Assembly: GCF_002234595.1 (NCBI RefSeq)
Contig: NZ_NMUL01000031.1
Span: forward strand, 62,001-126,000
Length of the DNA stretch: 64,000 nt
Direction: 5' to 3'
Source of the DNA: Amycolatopsis vastitatis
GTDB taxonomy: Bacteria > Actinomycetota > Actinomycetes > Mycobacteriales > Pseudonocardiaceae
The notes under the pieces are model-generated. The model was given only the letters and a program-made list of their open reading frames with translations. It had not been told where the DNA came from and did not search any database. Both the position numbers and the translations under genes were made by a program. Positions 18,664-27,129 of the stretch are shown here, in pieces. The number at the start of each line of letters is the position of its first letter. The first letter of the stretch is position 1.

Positions 18664-19566
18664 TCAGCCGACGGCGATCGTCAGCTTCCCGCCGGGGTGC
18701 CCGCCCTCGCTCTCGATCTGCGCCGCGGCCGCCTCGGCGAGCGGATAGCTCCGGCCTTGCGCGACGCGGACCCCACGCTCGGTGACCCAGCCGGCGATTT
18801 CGGTCAGCACTTCGCGCGTCTGCTCACCCATGCTGGTGAACGGGATGCCCAGCTCGAACGCGGCGCCGTCGGCGATGGTGAGGATCCGGTCCTTCGTGCC
18901 CCGCAGCTCGACCGACGCCGGCAGCACCCCGTGGCCGGCGGCGTCGAACACGGCGTCGACCGGCCCGGACACGACCTCGCGGACGCGTTCCAGCCAGCCA
19001 TCGCCGTAGAGCACGGGAACGACGCCCAACGACTTCAGGTCGTCGAGGCTCCGGCTCCCACCGGTGCCGATGACGGTAAGGCCCCGAGCAACGGCGACCT
19101 GAGCGGCGAACCGGCCCACCGTGCCGCTGGCGCCGTGAATCAGCAGCGTTTCGCCCTCGCGGACACCGAGCAGTCCGAGAGCGCGAAGCGCTGTCTCCCC
19201 GGCGACCGGCACCGCCGCCGCGTCCGCCCAGGAAAGAGCCGCCGGTTTCGGCGCGACCGTCTTCGCCAACGCGTACTCGGCGTAGGCGCCGCTCTCGGAC
19301 CAGCCGAACACCTCGTCGCCCACGGCGAAGTCCGCGCCTTCACCGACGGCGTCGACGACCCCGGCGACCTCGAGACCGGGGATGTGCGGGAAGGGCACCT
19401 CGAAGTTCTGCCGCATGGCACCGCTGCGGATCTTCCAGTCGATCGGGTTGACCCCGGCGACCCGGACGCTCAGCCGCACCTGCCCGGGGCCGGGCTCCGG
19501 TACCGGCACGTCGGACAGCTGCAGGACGTCCGGTCCGCCGTAGGTGGAAAAGGTGATCGCTCGCAT
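18664..19566 (-). CDS. NADP-dependent quinone-oxidoreductase-like MDR enzyme
   Basis: The 300-residue medium-chain dehydrogenase/reductase is of the zinc-free quinone oxidoreductase type. The N-terminal GroES-like domain has GVNPIDWKIRSGAM and PHIPGLEVAGVVDAVG. The Rossmann nucleotide motif is LLIHGASGTVGRFAAQVA (about residues 146-163), and GTGGSRSLDDLKSLG is the NADP-discriminating turn. Zinc-ligand Cys/His residues are absent, so it should reduce quinones or enones. ATG 19566 is chosen for its upstream AAGGAG; an extension to 19701 is not family-like. It is divergent from the MFS gene (240 bp). Confidence 0.88.
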   Translation of the reverse strand: MRAITFSTYGGPDVLQLSDVPVPEPGPGQVRLSVRVAGVNPIDWKIRSGAMRQNFEVPFPHIPGLEVAGVVDAVGEGADFAVGDEVFGWSESGAYAEYALAKTVAPKPAALSWADAAAVPVAGETALRALGLLGVREGETLLIHGASGTVGRFAAQVAVARGLTVIGTGGSRSLDDLKSLGVVPVLYGDGWLERVREVVSGPVDAVFDAAGHGVLPASVELRGTKDRILTIADGAAFELGIPFTSMGEQTREVLTEIAGWVTERGVRVAQGRSYPLAEAAAAQIESEGGHPGGKLTIAVG

Positions 19567-19768
19567 GATTTCTCTGCGCTCCTTCGTATGGGACCTTGCA
19601 TGGTCGAATGTCCTCCCCGCGGAGTCAACTCGCCCGGCGGCCCCGCCGAACCGCCCGGACGAGCGGTGTTCACCGGCCGGACGAGCAGGCCACCGGATCA
19701 TGGATCCCCACCCAGTTGCTCAGCCGGTTCTTCGCCGAGCTGGGCCCGCGCCGCTCCGCCTGACCTGC

Positions 19769-19799
19769 TTGACCTCCACTGTGCTGGAGATTGCAGGCT
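19769..19799 (+). promoter_or_regulatory. MerR-type promoter with 19-bp spacer and dyad
   Basis: The -35 TTGACC (19769-19774) and a -10 CAGGCT (19794-19799) are separated by 19 bp. The dyad ACCTCCA-N6-TGGAGAT (19772-19791, one mismatch) fills the spacer. Long spacers with a centred dyad are the signature of MerR-family activation. The ATG follows the -10 by 7 nt, implying a leaderless MFS message. Confidence 0.6.
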
Positions 19800-19806
19800 G
19801 CACATC

Positions 19807-21174
19807 ATGGCCTCGACGATCGACTCGGCACCTCGTCGACGGAGCGTGCTCTGGAGTGCGGAACACCGGCTGACCACGATCGCGCTGCTGCTCGTGGTCA
19901 CGTTGGTCGCGTTCGAGAACATGGGCGTCGCGACGGCGATGCCGACCCTGGTCGCCGACCTCCACGGGCTATCACTTTATGCGTGGCCGTTCACGATCTT
20001 CCTGATTTCCAGCGTCGTGGCGACGGTACTTTCCGGCCGGATCGGCGACCGCCGCGGCCCTGCGCCGGCACTGCTGGCGGGACCCGTGCTGTTCGCGGCC
20101 GGCCTGGTCGTCGCCGGGACGGCGGGTGGAATGCCGGTCTTCCTCCTCGGTCGCGCGCTGCAGGGCTTCGGCTCCGGGCTGCTCCTGGTTTCCGTCGCGC
20201 TCCTGATCGCACTCACGTTCACCGACCACGAACGCCCGGTGATCTACGCAGCGAACGCCGCCGCCTGGGTCCTGCCCGCGGTCATCGGGCCTTCGGTCGC
20301 CGGAGTCGTGACGGTCAGTGCCGGCTGGCGGTGGGTCTTCCTCGGCCTGGTCCCGCTCGTGGCCGTCGGCGTGATCATGCTGGTGGTGGTCGTCCGGCGC
20401 TTGCCTACCCATACGCCCGCCACGGGCGGTCGCCGCGCGAGCGTCCCCCAAGCGATCATCGCCGCGCTCGGAGTCGCGGCATTGACATGGGCGGCCCAGC
20501 ACCAGTCGCTCCTGGCCCTCGGCTACGGCACGGTCGGGCTCGTGGCTCTGGGGTACGCCCTGCGGGCGCTGCTGCCGGCCGGGACGTTGACCTCCCGTCC
20601 CGGCCTGCCGACGGTCGTAGCCGCCCGTGCTCTGATCGCCGGGGCCTACGCCGGGATGGAGGCGTACCTCCCTCTGACGATGAGCGCGGTCCACGGCTAC
20701 AGCCCGGCTCTTGCCGGTCTGCCGCTGACGATCACGGCTTTGGGCTGGTCCGCGGCCTCAGCAGCGCAAGGGCGCTACCTCAGCTGGTCGAGAGAGGCAT
20801 CGCTGCGCACCGGGTTCTGGCTGGTCGCGACGGGTCTCGTCTGCTTCGGCTTGGTGTCGCAACCGTGGTTCCCTGGCTGGCCGGCGTTCGTGGCCTGCGT
20901 CGTCGGCGGCGCAGGCATGGGCATCGCGATGCCCGCGACCTCCGTCCTGCTGCTCCGCTACTCACCGGAAGGTGAGCGCGGGTTCAACACCTCGGCAATG
21001 CAGCTCGCGGACTGGGTGGGCTCGGCCCTGCTCATCGGCTTGGGCGGTGTCCTGCTCGGTGCAGTCGGCTCGGTTCTCGATCCCTCACCGGCGATGGCCC
21101 TGCTCACGATGGCTTTGGTCGCGCTCGCGCTGCTGGGTGTCCGGCTGACCGGACGGTGGCCGTCAAAGGTGTGA
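19807..21174 (+). CDS. MFS transporter (drug-efflux-like)
   Basis: This is a 455-residue major facilitator protein with about 12-14 hydrophobic segments. The loop after TM2 is SGRIGDRRGPAPALLAG, the classical G-x3-D-R/K-x-G-R motif in variant form, and RALQGFGSGLLLVSV follows TM4. It probably exports small molecules; the substrate is unknown. ATG 19807 is supported by the leaderless MerR-type promoter directly upstream. Sequence further upstream in frame is antisense to the oxidoreductase and was not used. Confidence 0.88.
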   Translation: MASTIDSAPRRRSVLWSAEHRLTTIALLLVVTLVAFENMGVATAMPTLVADLHGLSLYAWPFTIFLISSVVATVLSGRIGDRRGPAPALLAGPVLFAAGLVVAGTAGGMPVFLLGRALQGFGSGLLLVSVALLIALTFTDHERPVIYAANAAAWVLPAVIGPSVAGVVTVSAGWRWVFLGLVPLVAVGVIMLVVVVRRLPTHTPATGGRRASVPQAIIAALGVAALTWAAQHQSLLALGYGTVGLVALGYALRALLPAGTLTSRPGLPTVVAARALIAGAYAGMEAYLPLTMSAVHGYSPALAGLPLTITALGWSAASAAQGRYLSWSREASLRTGFWLVATGLVCFGLVSQPWFPGWPAFVACVVGGAGMGIAMPATSVLLLRYSPEGERGFNTSAMQLADWVGSALLIGLGGVLLGAVGSVLDPSPAMALLTMALVALALLGVRLTGRWPSKV

Positions 21175-21238
21175 CAGCCCACTTCGACGACCAGGGTGGG
21201 CTTCGTCACGCGCCGGAGCGGACTACCCTGAAGAGGCG

Positions 21239-22435
21239 ATGACCTATCTCGACCACGCGGCGACCACTCCGATGTTGCCGGAAGCCATAGCGGCGATGAC
21301 CGAGGCGCTGTCCACCGTGGGCAACGCCTCCGCCTTGCATTCTTCGGGCCGCCGGGCTCGGCGGATGGTCGAAGAAGCTCGCGAGACCATCGCTGAAGCC
21401 CTTGGCGCTCGCCCCTCCGAAGTGATCTTCACCGGCGGCGGCACGGAGAGCGACAACCTCGCGATCAAGGGCATCTACTGGGCCCGCCAAGAGCAGCAGG
21501 AACAGCGTCGTCGCATTCTGTGCGGTGCCGCGGAGCACCACGCTGTGCTCGACACCGTCGAATGGCTTGAAGCTCACTGCGGTGCCGAGGTCGTTCTCCT
21601 CGAAGTGGACGGTGCGGGGCGGGTCTCGCCTGATGTTCTCCGTGCCGCCATCGCGGCGGATCCCGAAACCGTGGCGCTGGCGACCGTGATGTGGGCGAAC
21701 AACGAGGTCGGCACGATCAATCCGATCGCTGACCTGGCCGCGGTCTGCGCGGAGTTCGATGTCCCGTTCCACACCGACGCGGTCCAGGCCGTCGGTGCCA
21801 TCCCGGTCGACTTTGCGGCCAGCGGCGCCGCTGCGCTCACCCTCACCGGACACAAGCTCGGTGGCCCATTCGGGGTGGGCGCACTTTTGCTGGGACGCGA
21901 CGTGACATGCGTGCCCCTTTTGCACGGCGGAGGTCAGGAACGCAACGTCCGGTCGGGCACCCTGGACGTCCCGGCGATCGTGGGTTTCGCGACTGCTTTC
22001 CGAACCAGCGTCGCGGCTCGTGCTGAATACGCGAAGCGCGTCGAGGATCTCCGAGATGGGCTCATCGAGGTCATCCAGCGCGAAGTACCCGACGCCGTTC
22101 TCAATGGTGGAGCTGGCGAGCGGCTGCCCAGCCACGCCCACTTCACATTCCCCGGGTGTGCCGGCGACAGCCTGCTGATGCTGCTCGATGCCAAGGGCAT
22201 CGAGTGTTCGACCGGGTCCGCCTGCACGGCAGGTGTCGCCGAGCCGAGCCACGTACTGCTCGCCATGGGTGCCGACCCGGCAGCGGCCCGGGGCTCCCTT
22301 CGTTTTTCTCTCGGCCACACGTCCACCGCCGAGGACGTTGCGGCAGTGGCAGCCGAGATCGGCGGCGTCGTCATGCGCGCCAGGCAGGCCGGACTTGCCG
22401 GAATGCGCAAGCAGACCCAGAAGCAAGAGGTGTAA
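21239..22435 (+). CDS. iscS: cysteine desulfurase
   Basis: This 398-residue PLP enzyme mobilises sulfur from cysteine as a persulfide for Fe-S clusters and tRNA thiolation. PLP-binding Lys is in LTGHKLGGPFGVG (about residue 205), and catalytic Cys329 lies in STGSACTAG. The N-terminal block YLDHAATTPMLPEA and GGTESDNLAIKG are family signatures. mnmA follows after 4 bp, so this copy most likely feeds tRNA 2-thiouridylation, matching Rv3025c-Rv3024c. GAAGAGG is close upstream of the ATG. Confidence 0.95.
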   Translation: MTYLDHAATTPMLPEAIAAMTEALSTVGNASALHSSGRRARRMVEEARETIAEALGARPSEVIFTGGGTESDNLAIKGIYWARQEQQEQRRRILCGAAEHHAVLDTVEWLEAHCGAEVVLLEVDGAGRVSPDVLRAAIAADPETVALATVMWANNEVGTINPIADLAAVCAEFDVPFHTDAVQAVGAIPVDFAASGAAALTLTGHKLGGPFGVGALLLGRDVTCVPLLHGGGQERNVRSGTLDVPAIVGFATAFRTSVAARAEYAKRVEDLRDGLIEVIQREVPDAVLNGGAGERLPSHAHFTFPGCAGDSLLMLLDAKGIECSTGSACTAGVAEPSHVLLAMGADPAAARGSLRFSLGHTSTAEDVAAVAAEIGGVVMRARQAGLAGMRKQTQKQEV

Positions 22436-22439
22436 GGCA

Positions 22440-23531
22440 ATGCGGGTTTTGGCCGCGATGAGCGGAGGAGTCGACTCGGCGGTTGCCGCGGCACGGGCGG
22501 TCGACGCTGGGCACGACGTCGTCGGCGTGCACTTGGCGCTGTCGGCCAAACCAGGAACCTTGCGGACCGGCTCACGCGGATGCTGCACGATCGAAGACTC
22601 CCACGACGCCCGGCGGGCGGCTGACATCCTCGGGATTCCTTTCTACATCTGGGATTTCGCCGAGCGCTTCACCGAAGAGGTCGTCGAGACCTTCGTCGGC
22701 GAGTACGCCGCCGGACGCACCCCTAACCCGTGCGTCACCTGCAACGAGAAGATCAAGTTTGAAGCACTTCTCGAAAAGGCGATGGCGCTCGGATTCGACG
22801 CCGTCGCGACAGGCCATTATGCGCGCCTCTCCGTGGTAGACGGCGTGCCTGAGCTGCGTCGCAGTGCGGACAGCGGCAAGGATCAGTCCTACGTCCTCGC
22901 CTCTCTCACGGCGGAGCAGCTCAGTCACGCCATGTTCCCCCTCGGTGACTCGTGGAAGACCGACGTGCGGGCCGAAGCGGAGCGACGAGGCCTTTCCGTC
23001 GCCAACAAGCCGGACAGTCATGACATCTGCTTCATCCCCGACGGCGACACCAAGAAGTTCCTGGAGAACCGGCTCGGACAGCGCCCGGGCGAGCTCGTGG
23101 ACGCCGAGACTGGTGCGGTTCTCGGGCGGCACACCGGCGTGCACGGATTCACGGTTGGTCAGCGCAAGGGCCTGGGGATCGACGCTCCGGCGCCCGATGG
23201 CCGTCCCCGGTACGTCCTGTCACTCGAACCGGTGTCGGGTTCGGTAAAGGTCGGCTCCGTGGCCGGGCTCGGCGTCAAGATGATCGAGGCTGATCGCGCG
23301 ATCTGGCCCAGCGGACGCCCCCTGACCGAGCCGACCGAGTGCGTCGTGCAGGTCAGGGCCCACGGCGGCATCACCGACGCGGTCGCCGACGTGGACTCCG
23401 ACACCATGACGGTGCACCTGCGTGAGCCGCTCCGGGGGGTCGCCCCGGGCCAGGTCGTCGTGCTCTATCGCCCGGATCCCGAGGGCGGGGACGTCGTCTT
23501 AGGCAGTGCGAAGATCTCCGGTACCCGCTGA
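22440..23531 (+). CDS. mnmA: tRNA 2-thiouridine(34) synthase
   Basis: This 363-residue enzyme makes s2U34 in Lys, Glu and Gln tRNAs using a persulfide from IscS. The PP-loop is MSGGVDSAV (residues 7-15). The catalytic Cys pair is Cys101 (CVTCNEKIKF) and Cys197 (HDICFIPDGD). The C-terminal beta-barrel is at about 285-360. ATG 22440 lies 4 bp after the iscS stop codon. It ends 6 bp from the convergent HNH-like gene. Confidence 0.95.
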   Translation: MRVLAAMSGGVDSAVAAARAVDAGHDVVGVHLALSAKPGTLRTGSRGCCTIEDSHDARRAADILGIPFYIWDFAERFTEEVVETFVGEYAAGRTPNPCVTCNEKIKFEALLEKAMALGFDAVATGHYARLSVVDGVPELRRSADSGKDQSYVLASLTAEQLSHAMFPLGDSWKTDVRAEAERRGLSVANKPDSHDICFIPDGDTKKFLENRLGQRPGELVDAETGAVLGRHTGVHGFTVGQRKGLGIDAPAPDGRPRYVLSLEPVSGSVKVGSVAGLGVKMIEADRAIWPSGRPLTEPTECVVQVRAHGGITDAVADVDSDTMTVHLREPLRGVAPGQVVVLYRPDPEGGDVVLGSAKISGTR

Positions 23532-23537
23532 CCACGG

Positions 23538-24812
23538 TCAATTCAGCGGCTTCTTGAGGATTCGGTTCGGCCGACGGCGACCTGGGTTCAGCGACGGTGG
23601 CGTTGTCGAATGCACCTGTCCGGCAGGTGTCGCGACGTTCACAGTGCCGTTTGAGGTGACCTCGTAGTCCCAGCCGGGCTGCCCCTTCAGCCTGCGGTGC
23701 CGCGAGCAGTAGGTGATCGGCTGATCTGCGGCTCCTTCGGCCTTGCCCTTCGTGCGAGTCGCTTCGATCCCGCAATTCTGCGCGGGCCGCGTGCAGCCGG
23801 GTTGCCGGCACTCCTGGTCCCGGACCCGGATGAACTCGTCCCCCTTGAGCGGGTAGCGCGTCGGGGAAAGCTCGACCGCCTGACCAGTGCGTGGGTCGGT
23901 GAGGACCCGTCGCAGCGTCGTGTCGGGTCCGCCGATGATGTGGCGGGCCACTGAAGCCGCGATGGGGCCGCGGCCGGCCAAGGCTGCCGGGGATTCGTTG
24001 AGGTTGAGGTAGGTCTCTAGATCGACGTGCAGGAACACCTCGGTGCGCTCACTCGGCCCACCTGTCCCACTGAGCAGCAGATCCATGGCCACGTCCGCCC
24101 GGAGCTGATCCAGCGTTCGGGGCTCGTCCGCAGTTTTCAGCGCTCGAGCGGCCCGGTCGATGCGAGCGTAGGCGGCGGTCGCCTTCTCGGTGGGTGCGTT
24201 GTTGACCGACAAATGGGTCACGCCGGTGTCCTGGTGGTGCAAGGCGAATCGCCGTTCGACGAACTTGCGCTCAGTGCGGAGCGCGGCCCCTTCCGGATCG
24301 ACCTTCGCGGCCGCGTAAGCCGCGGCCCGGCGGACCTGGGTGGCGTTCCGGCCCGGAACCCGGTCCTCGAGCGCCGCGTCGACGACGCTTACATGATCTC
24401 CTGACAGCCAGGCTGTCGCATCCGTGACCTTCATGGCGCGATAGAGGTCGAGTCTGCCGTCGTCCATGAGATTGAGCATGCGCGGGAGACGGGCGATCAG
24501 GGCGTTGGCCGCGGAAACAATCGCACTGGCGCGGTGTTCCGTTATCGACAAGGCCAACGCGACTTCCGAAGACGCGCTGGGCGCCCGTCTCCGGCGCACG
24601 CTGAGGTCGGCGATCGCTCTCAGCTGAAGGGCTTGCAGCTTGGAAATTTCGGCGTCGGTATCGCGGATGAGATCGATGAGCTGGTCGTCTTTCATGCGCT
24701 GCAACGTATCCGGCTCGGACCGGACCGATTGCAGCATGAATGGGAGCTTGTCGTCGGTGTTCTGGAGTTCAGTCGCAGGGGAAAGCTCGTGGACTGGTTG
24801 TGAAGGTGCCAT
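23538..24812 (-). CDS. DUF222/13E12-type HNH-like protein with degenerate HNH core
   Basis: The 424-residue protein has an N-terminal helical DUF222 region (about 45-250, including ALSITEHRASAIVSAANALIARLP). A C-terminal HNH-like module starts near residue 328: RDQECRQPGCTRP, then CGIEATRTKG, then YCSRHRRLKGQPGW. The typical family core is a Cys-x-Ile-Asp-His segment; here it reads CGIEATRT, so the catalytic His is missing. The zinc-type Cys pairs survive. It may be a non-cleaving DNA-binding derivative. ATG 24812 has no strong ribosome binding site, so the start is uncertain. A 17-bp palindrome lies 68 bp upstream. Confidence 0.75.
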   Translation of the reverse strand: MAPSQPVHELSPATELQNTDDKLPFMLQSVRSEPDTLQRMKDDQLIDLIRDTDAEISKLQALQLRAIADLSVRRRRAPSASSEVALALSITEHRASAIVSAANALIARLPRMLNLMDDGRLDLYRAMKVTDATAWLSGDHVSVVDAALEDRVPGRNATQVRRAAAYAAAKVDPEGAALRTERKFVERRFALHHQDTGVTHLSVNNAPTEKATAAYARIDRAARALKTADEPRTLDQLRADVAMDLLLSGTGGPSERTEVFLHVDLETYLNLNESPAALAGRGPIAASVARHIIGGPDTTLRRVLTDPRTGQAVELSPTRYPLKGDEFIRVRDQECRQPGCTRPAQNCGIEATRTKGKAEGAADQPITYCSRHRRLKGQPGWDYEVTSNGTVNVATPAGQVHSTTPPSLNPGRRRPNRILKKPLN

Positions 24813-24879
24813 GAGTCCGACCGTACGACGGCCCACGAGGAAAGTCACCGGGATTCGATGGAAAGGGTGGTAGAAGGGA

Positions 24880-24896
24880 GCGAACGGTCCGTTCGC
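24880..24896 (-). promoter_or_regulatory. 17-bp palindrome upstream of the HNH-like gene
   Basis: GCGAACGGTCCGTTCGC has perfect 8-bp arms around a central T. It resembles an actinobacterial SOS box (CGAAC...GTTCG) but the spacer is 5 rather than 4 bases. It may be an operator; no function is proven. Confidence 0.4.
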
Positions 24897-25039
24897 GCCC
24901 ATCGGGACTTGACGTACTCCAATTGATTGTGAATCGTTCGCGTGCGTGGGCGTCCGCGTTGCTGTCCCGGTAGGAGGTTTGACGAGAGATGTCTGAAGTG
25001 GACAGACTTGATCCGGCTGTGAGTCGGCGATATCGCTAC

Positions 25040-25492
25040 TCAGAGCTTGAACTTGAACCCCGTGTGGCTCGGTGTGAATCCGAGCCGCTCGTAGAATCGG
25101 TGCGCTTCCGTCCTGGAGATGTCCGACGTGAGTTGCACGAGGGAGCACCCGCGTCGTCGTGACTCGTCGATCGCCCACTCCATGATGCCGGTGCCGAGCC
25201 CGGAACCGCGGTGATCGGCACGGATCCGCACGGCCTCGATCTGCCCGCGCAGCGAGCCACGTCGGGCCAGGCCGGGAATGATCGTCAGCTGCAAGGTCCC
25301 GACTGGCTCGCCCTCGGCGACGGCAACCACCAGGAGCTGATTCGGGTCCGCGTCAATATCGTCGAAGGCGCGCAGGTACGGATCGAGGTTGCCGGGGTCG
25401 TCCCGGGTCGCGCCGAGTTGGTCGTCTGCCAACATGTGCACGATCGCACCGATGTCGTGACGCCGTGCCCTGCGGATGGTGTAGTCGGTCAC
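25040..25492 (-). CDS. GNAT family N-acetyltransferase, 150 aa
   Basis: This is a canonical GNAT fold: N-terminal IRRARRHDIGAIVHMLADD, the acetyl-CoA pyrophosphate loop IRADHRGSGLGTGIMEWAID (about residues 92-111), and C-terminal AHRFYERLGF. The acceptor is unknown; the closest architectural match is small-molecule or amino-group acetyltransferases. A paralogous shorter GNAT lies immediately upstream on the same strand. Confidence 0.88.
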   Translation of the reverse strand: MTDYTIRRARRHDIGAIVHMLADDQLGATRDDPGNLDPYLRAFDDIDADPNQLLVVAVAEGEPVGTLQLTIIPGLARRGSLRGQIEAVRIRADHRGSGLGTGIMEWAIDESRRRGCSLVQLTSDISRTEAHRFYERLGFTPSHTGFKFKL

Positions 25493-25502
25493 GGCGCCAG
25501 TA

Positions 25503-25904
25503 TCACAGGGCTCGGGTGAATCCTTGGTAGCTGTGTTCGAATCCGAAGCGTGCGTAGAAGTCTCGCAGGTCGCCGCGGGTAAAGCCGGAATCCAGGTGCA
25601 GGCGGGTGCAACCTCGCCGGCGGGCTTCGTCGATCCCCCACGTCAGGAGCGCGCTCGTCACGCCGCGCCGGGCGGCGCGGATGCCCTCCAGCAGTCCACG
25701 GGTGGCGCCTTCCCAGGCGAGCCCTCGCAACACGGTCAGTTGTGCGGTTCCGGCGACGCCGTTGTCGTCCTCGGCTACGACGAGCGTCACGTGAGGGGTG
25801 TTCATGAGCTCGTTGAGCGCGGCTGCCAGCGGCTCACCCGGTGCGCCGAACAGGCGCACGAGCGCCTCGATGTCCGTTGCCCGGGCACGTCTGATGACAT
25901 CCAT
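25503..25904 (-). CDS. GNAT family N-acetyltransferase, 133 aa
   Basis: This short GNAT begins VIRRARATDIEALVRLFGAP and has the acetyl-CoA loop in altered form (IRAARRGVTSALLTWGIDEA instead of R-x-x-G-x-G). It ends RDFYARFGFEHSYQG. It resembles the adjacent gene at 25040 in length and block order, so the two look like a tandem duplication that has diverged. The degenerate loop suggests altered or weak acetyl-CoA binding. The 10-bp gap makes an operon likely. Confidence 0.75.
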   Translation of the reverse strand: MDVIRRARATDIEALVRLFGAPGEPLAAALNELMNTPHVTLVVAEDDNGVAGTAQLTVLRGLAWEGATRGLLEGIRAARRGVTSALLTWGIDEARRRGCTRLHLDSGFTRGDLRDFYARFGFEHSYQGFTRAL

Positions 25905-25980
25905 TGCGCCCAGTATGCAGGAAGCTGGGCGACGATCGTAACTACCGCGAGCTGCTGCCCACGGTGCCCACTTGTGTCCT

Positions 25981-27072
25981 TCAGACCATCGTGTAATGCC
26001 GAATTCTGTCGACGACCTGGGCGTTCAGTTTGCCTTGTGCGACCAGCAGGTCGAGGTGCGCCGCGGTTTCGAGCACCGCCAGCATCTGGTTGAACGAGTC
26101 CATTTCGGACAGCTTGCGATTGCGGCGCGTCCAGCCGATCCGGTGCGCGACTTCGTACGCGGTGCTCGCACCGGCCGCGATCTGCGAGCCCGTCGTCTCG
26201 AGACGTTGCCGATGATGTTCCAGCAGCTCGTCGACCCGGGTGTGGACACTTTCGGCCACTGGTCCGTGCGCGGGAAGCAGCCGACGATCCGGCATGGCGC
26301 GCACCAGGCGCAGCGACTCGATGAAGTCGTTGAGCGGCAACTCGGCCGGCACCGGCTGGAACCCGATCGAAGGCGTGATGTGCGGCAGTACGTGGTCACC
26401 GGAGAACAACAGCTCGGCGGTGTCGTCGACGAAGACGACATGTCCCGCGGTGTGTCCGGGCGTGGCGACGACCTCGAACTCACGGCCGGGCAGGATCGGC
26501 CGCCGGCCCGATGTCAGCCATTCGTCGGGCGCTTCCCAGAGGTCGGCTTCCGTGTGCCGCCGGTTCGTGCCGAACTCGCGAGCCAGCGCTTCGACGACGT
26601 CGCCGGCGCCGGCCTGGAACAACAGATCGACCTGTGCCTCCATGGGCAGGCGGTCGGGATTTCCCGAGGCTTTGAGAGACGGCTCTTCGTCCTGGCCGAG
26701 GGCGATCTTCGAGCCGAATTCGCGACGAAGGACCACAGCCTGCGAATAGTGGTCACGGTGCACGTGGGTGACCAGGAACTCGCTGACGTCGGCGAGTTCG
26801 GCGCCGATCCCGCCGAGAGCGTTCGCGAGCTGCTGCCGGGCCACAGCCAGCGCCCAGCCGGAGTCGACGAGGACCAGCTTCTCGCCGTCGGTGACTGCGT
26901 AGACGTTGACCGCGCGCAGGCCGTCGTTGGGCAAGGGCAACGGAATCCGGTAGACGCCGGCGGAGACCTCGTAGATCCCGGGCTCGGTCCAGTTCCTGTC
27001 GCTGCTTTCCGGCAACGGTTCCACGGTGACCTCCGTCCCGGCGAGACTGCGGCGTCCCGGCCTCTTCTTCAC
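25981..27072 (-). CDS. metallo-beta-lactamase-fold hydrolase
   Basis: The protein is up to 363 residues. The dinuclear metal site THVHRDHY (HxHxDH) is near residue 102, with VVATPGHTAGH and FSGDHVLPH supplying further His/Asp ligands. A C-terminal helical domain (from about 285: HRQRLETTGSQ) resembles the accessory domain of MBL hydrolases acting on thioesters or lactones. The substrate is unknown. Start choice is open: GTG 27072 gives 363 aa, whereas GTG 27024 has a GGAGG exactly 5 nt upstream and gives 347 aa, so I favour the shorter form. Confidence 0.8.
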   Translation of the reverse strand: MKKRPGRRSLAGTEVTVEPLPESSDRNWTEPGIYEVSAGVYRIPLPLPNDGLRAVNVYAVTDGEKLVLVDSGWALAVARQQLANALGGIGAELADVSEFLVTHVHRDHYSQAVVLRREFGSKIALGQDEEPSLKASGNPDRLPMEAQVDLLFQAGAGDVVEALAREFGTNRRHTEADLWEAPDEWLTSGRRPILPGREFEVVATPGHTAGHVVFVDDTAELLFSGDHVLPHITPSIGFQPVPAELPLNDFIESLRLVRAMPDRRLLPAHGPVAESVHTRVDELLEHHRQRLETTGSQIAAGASTAYEVAHRIGWTRRNRKLSEMDSFNQMLAVLETAAHLDLLVAQGKLNAQVVDRIRHYTMV

Positions 27073-27129
27073 CCTGAGCCGTGCCGGGCCCGCTGTCCAC
27101 CTGGAGAAGATGAGACGCCGGTCACTCGA

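Noticed and set aside
18697..19806. In-frame upstream extension of the MFS gene
   Set aside because: It is antisense to the oxidoreductase and the family start plus a leaderless MerR-type promoter fix the start at 19807.
24880..24896. LexA/SOS box
   Set aside because: Spacing between GAAC and GTTC is 5 bases, not the usual 4, so it is kept only as an unassigned palindrome.
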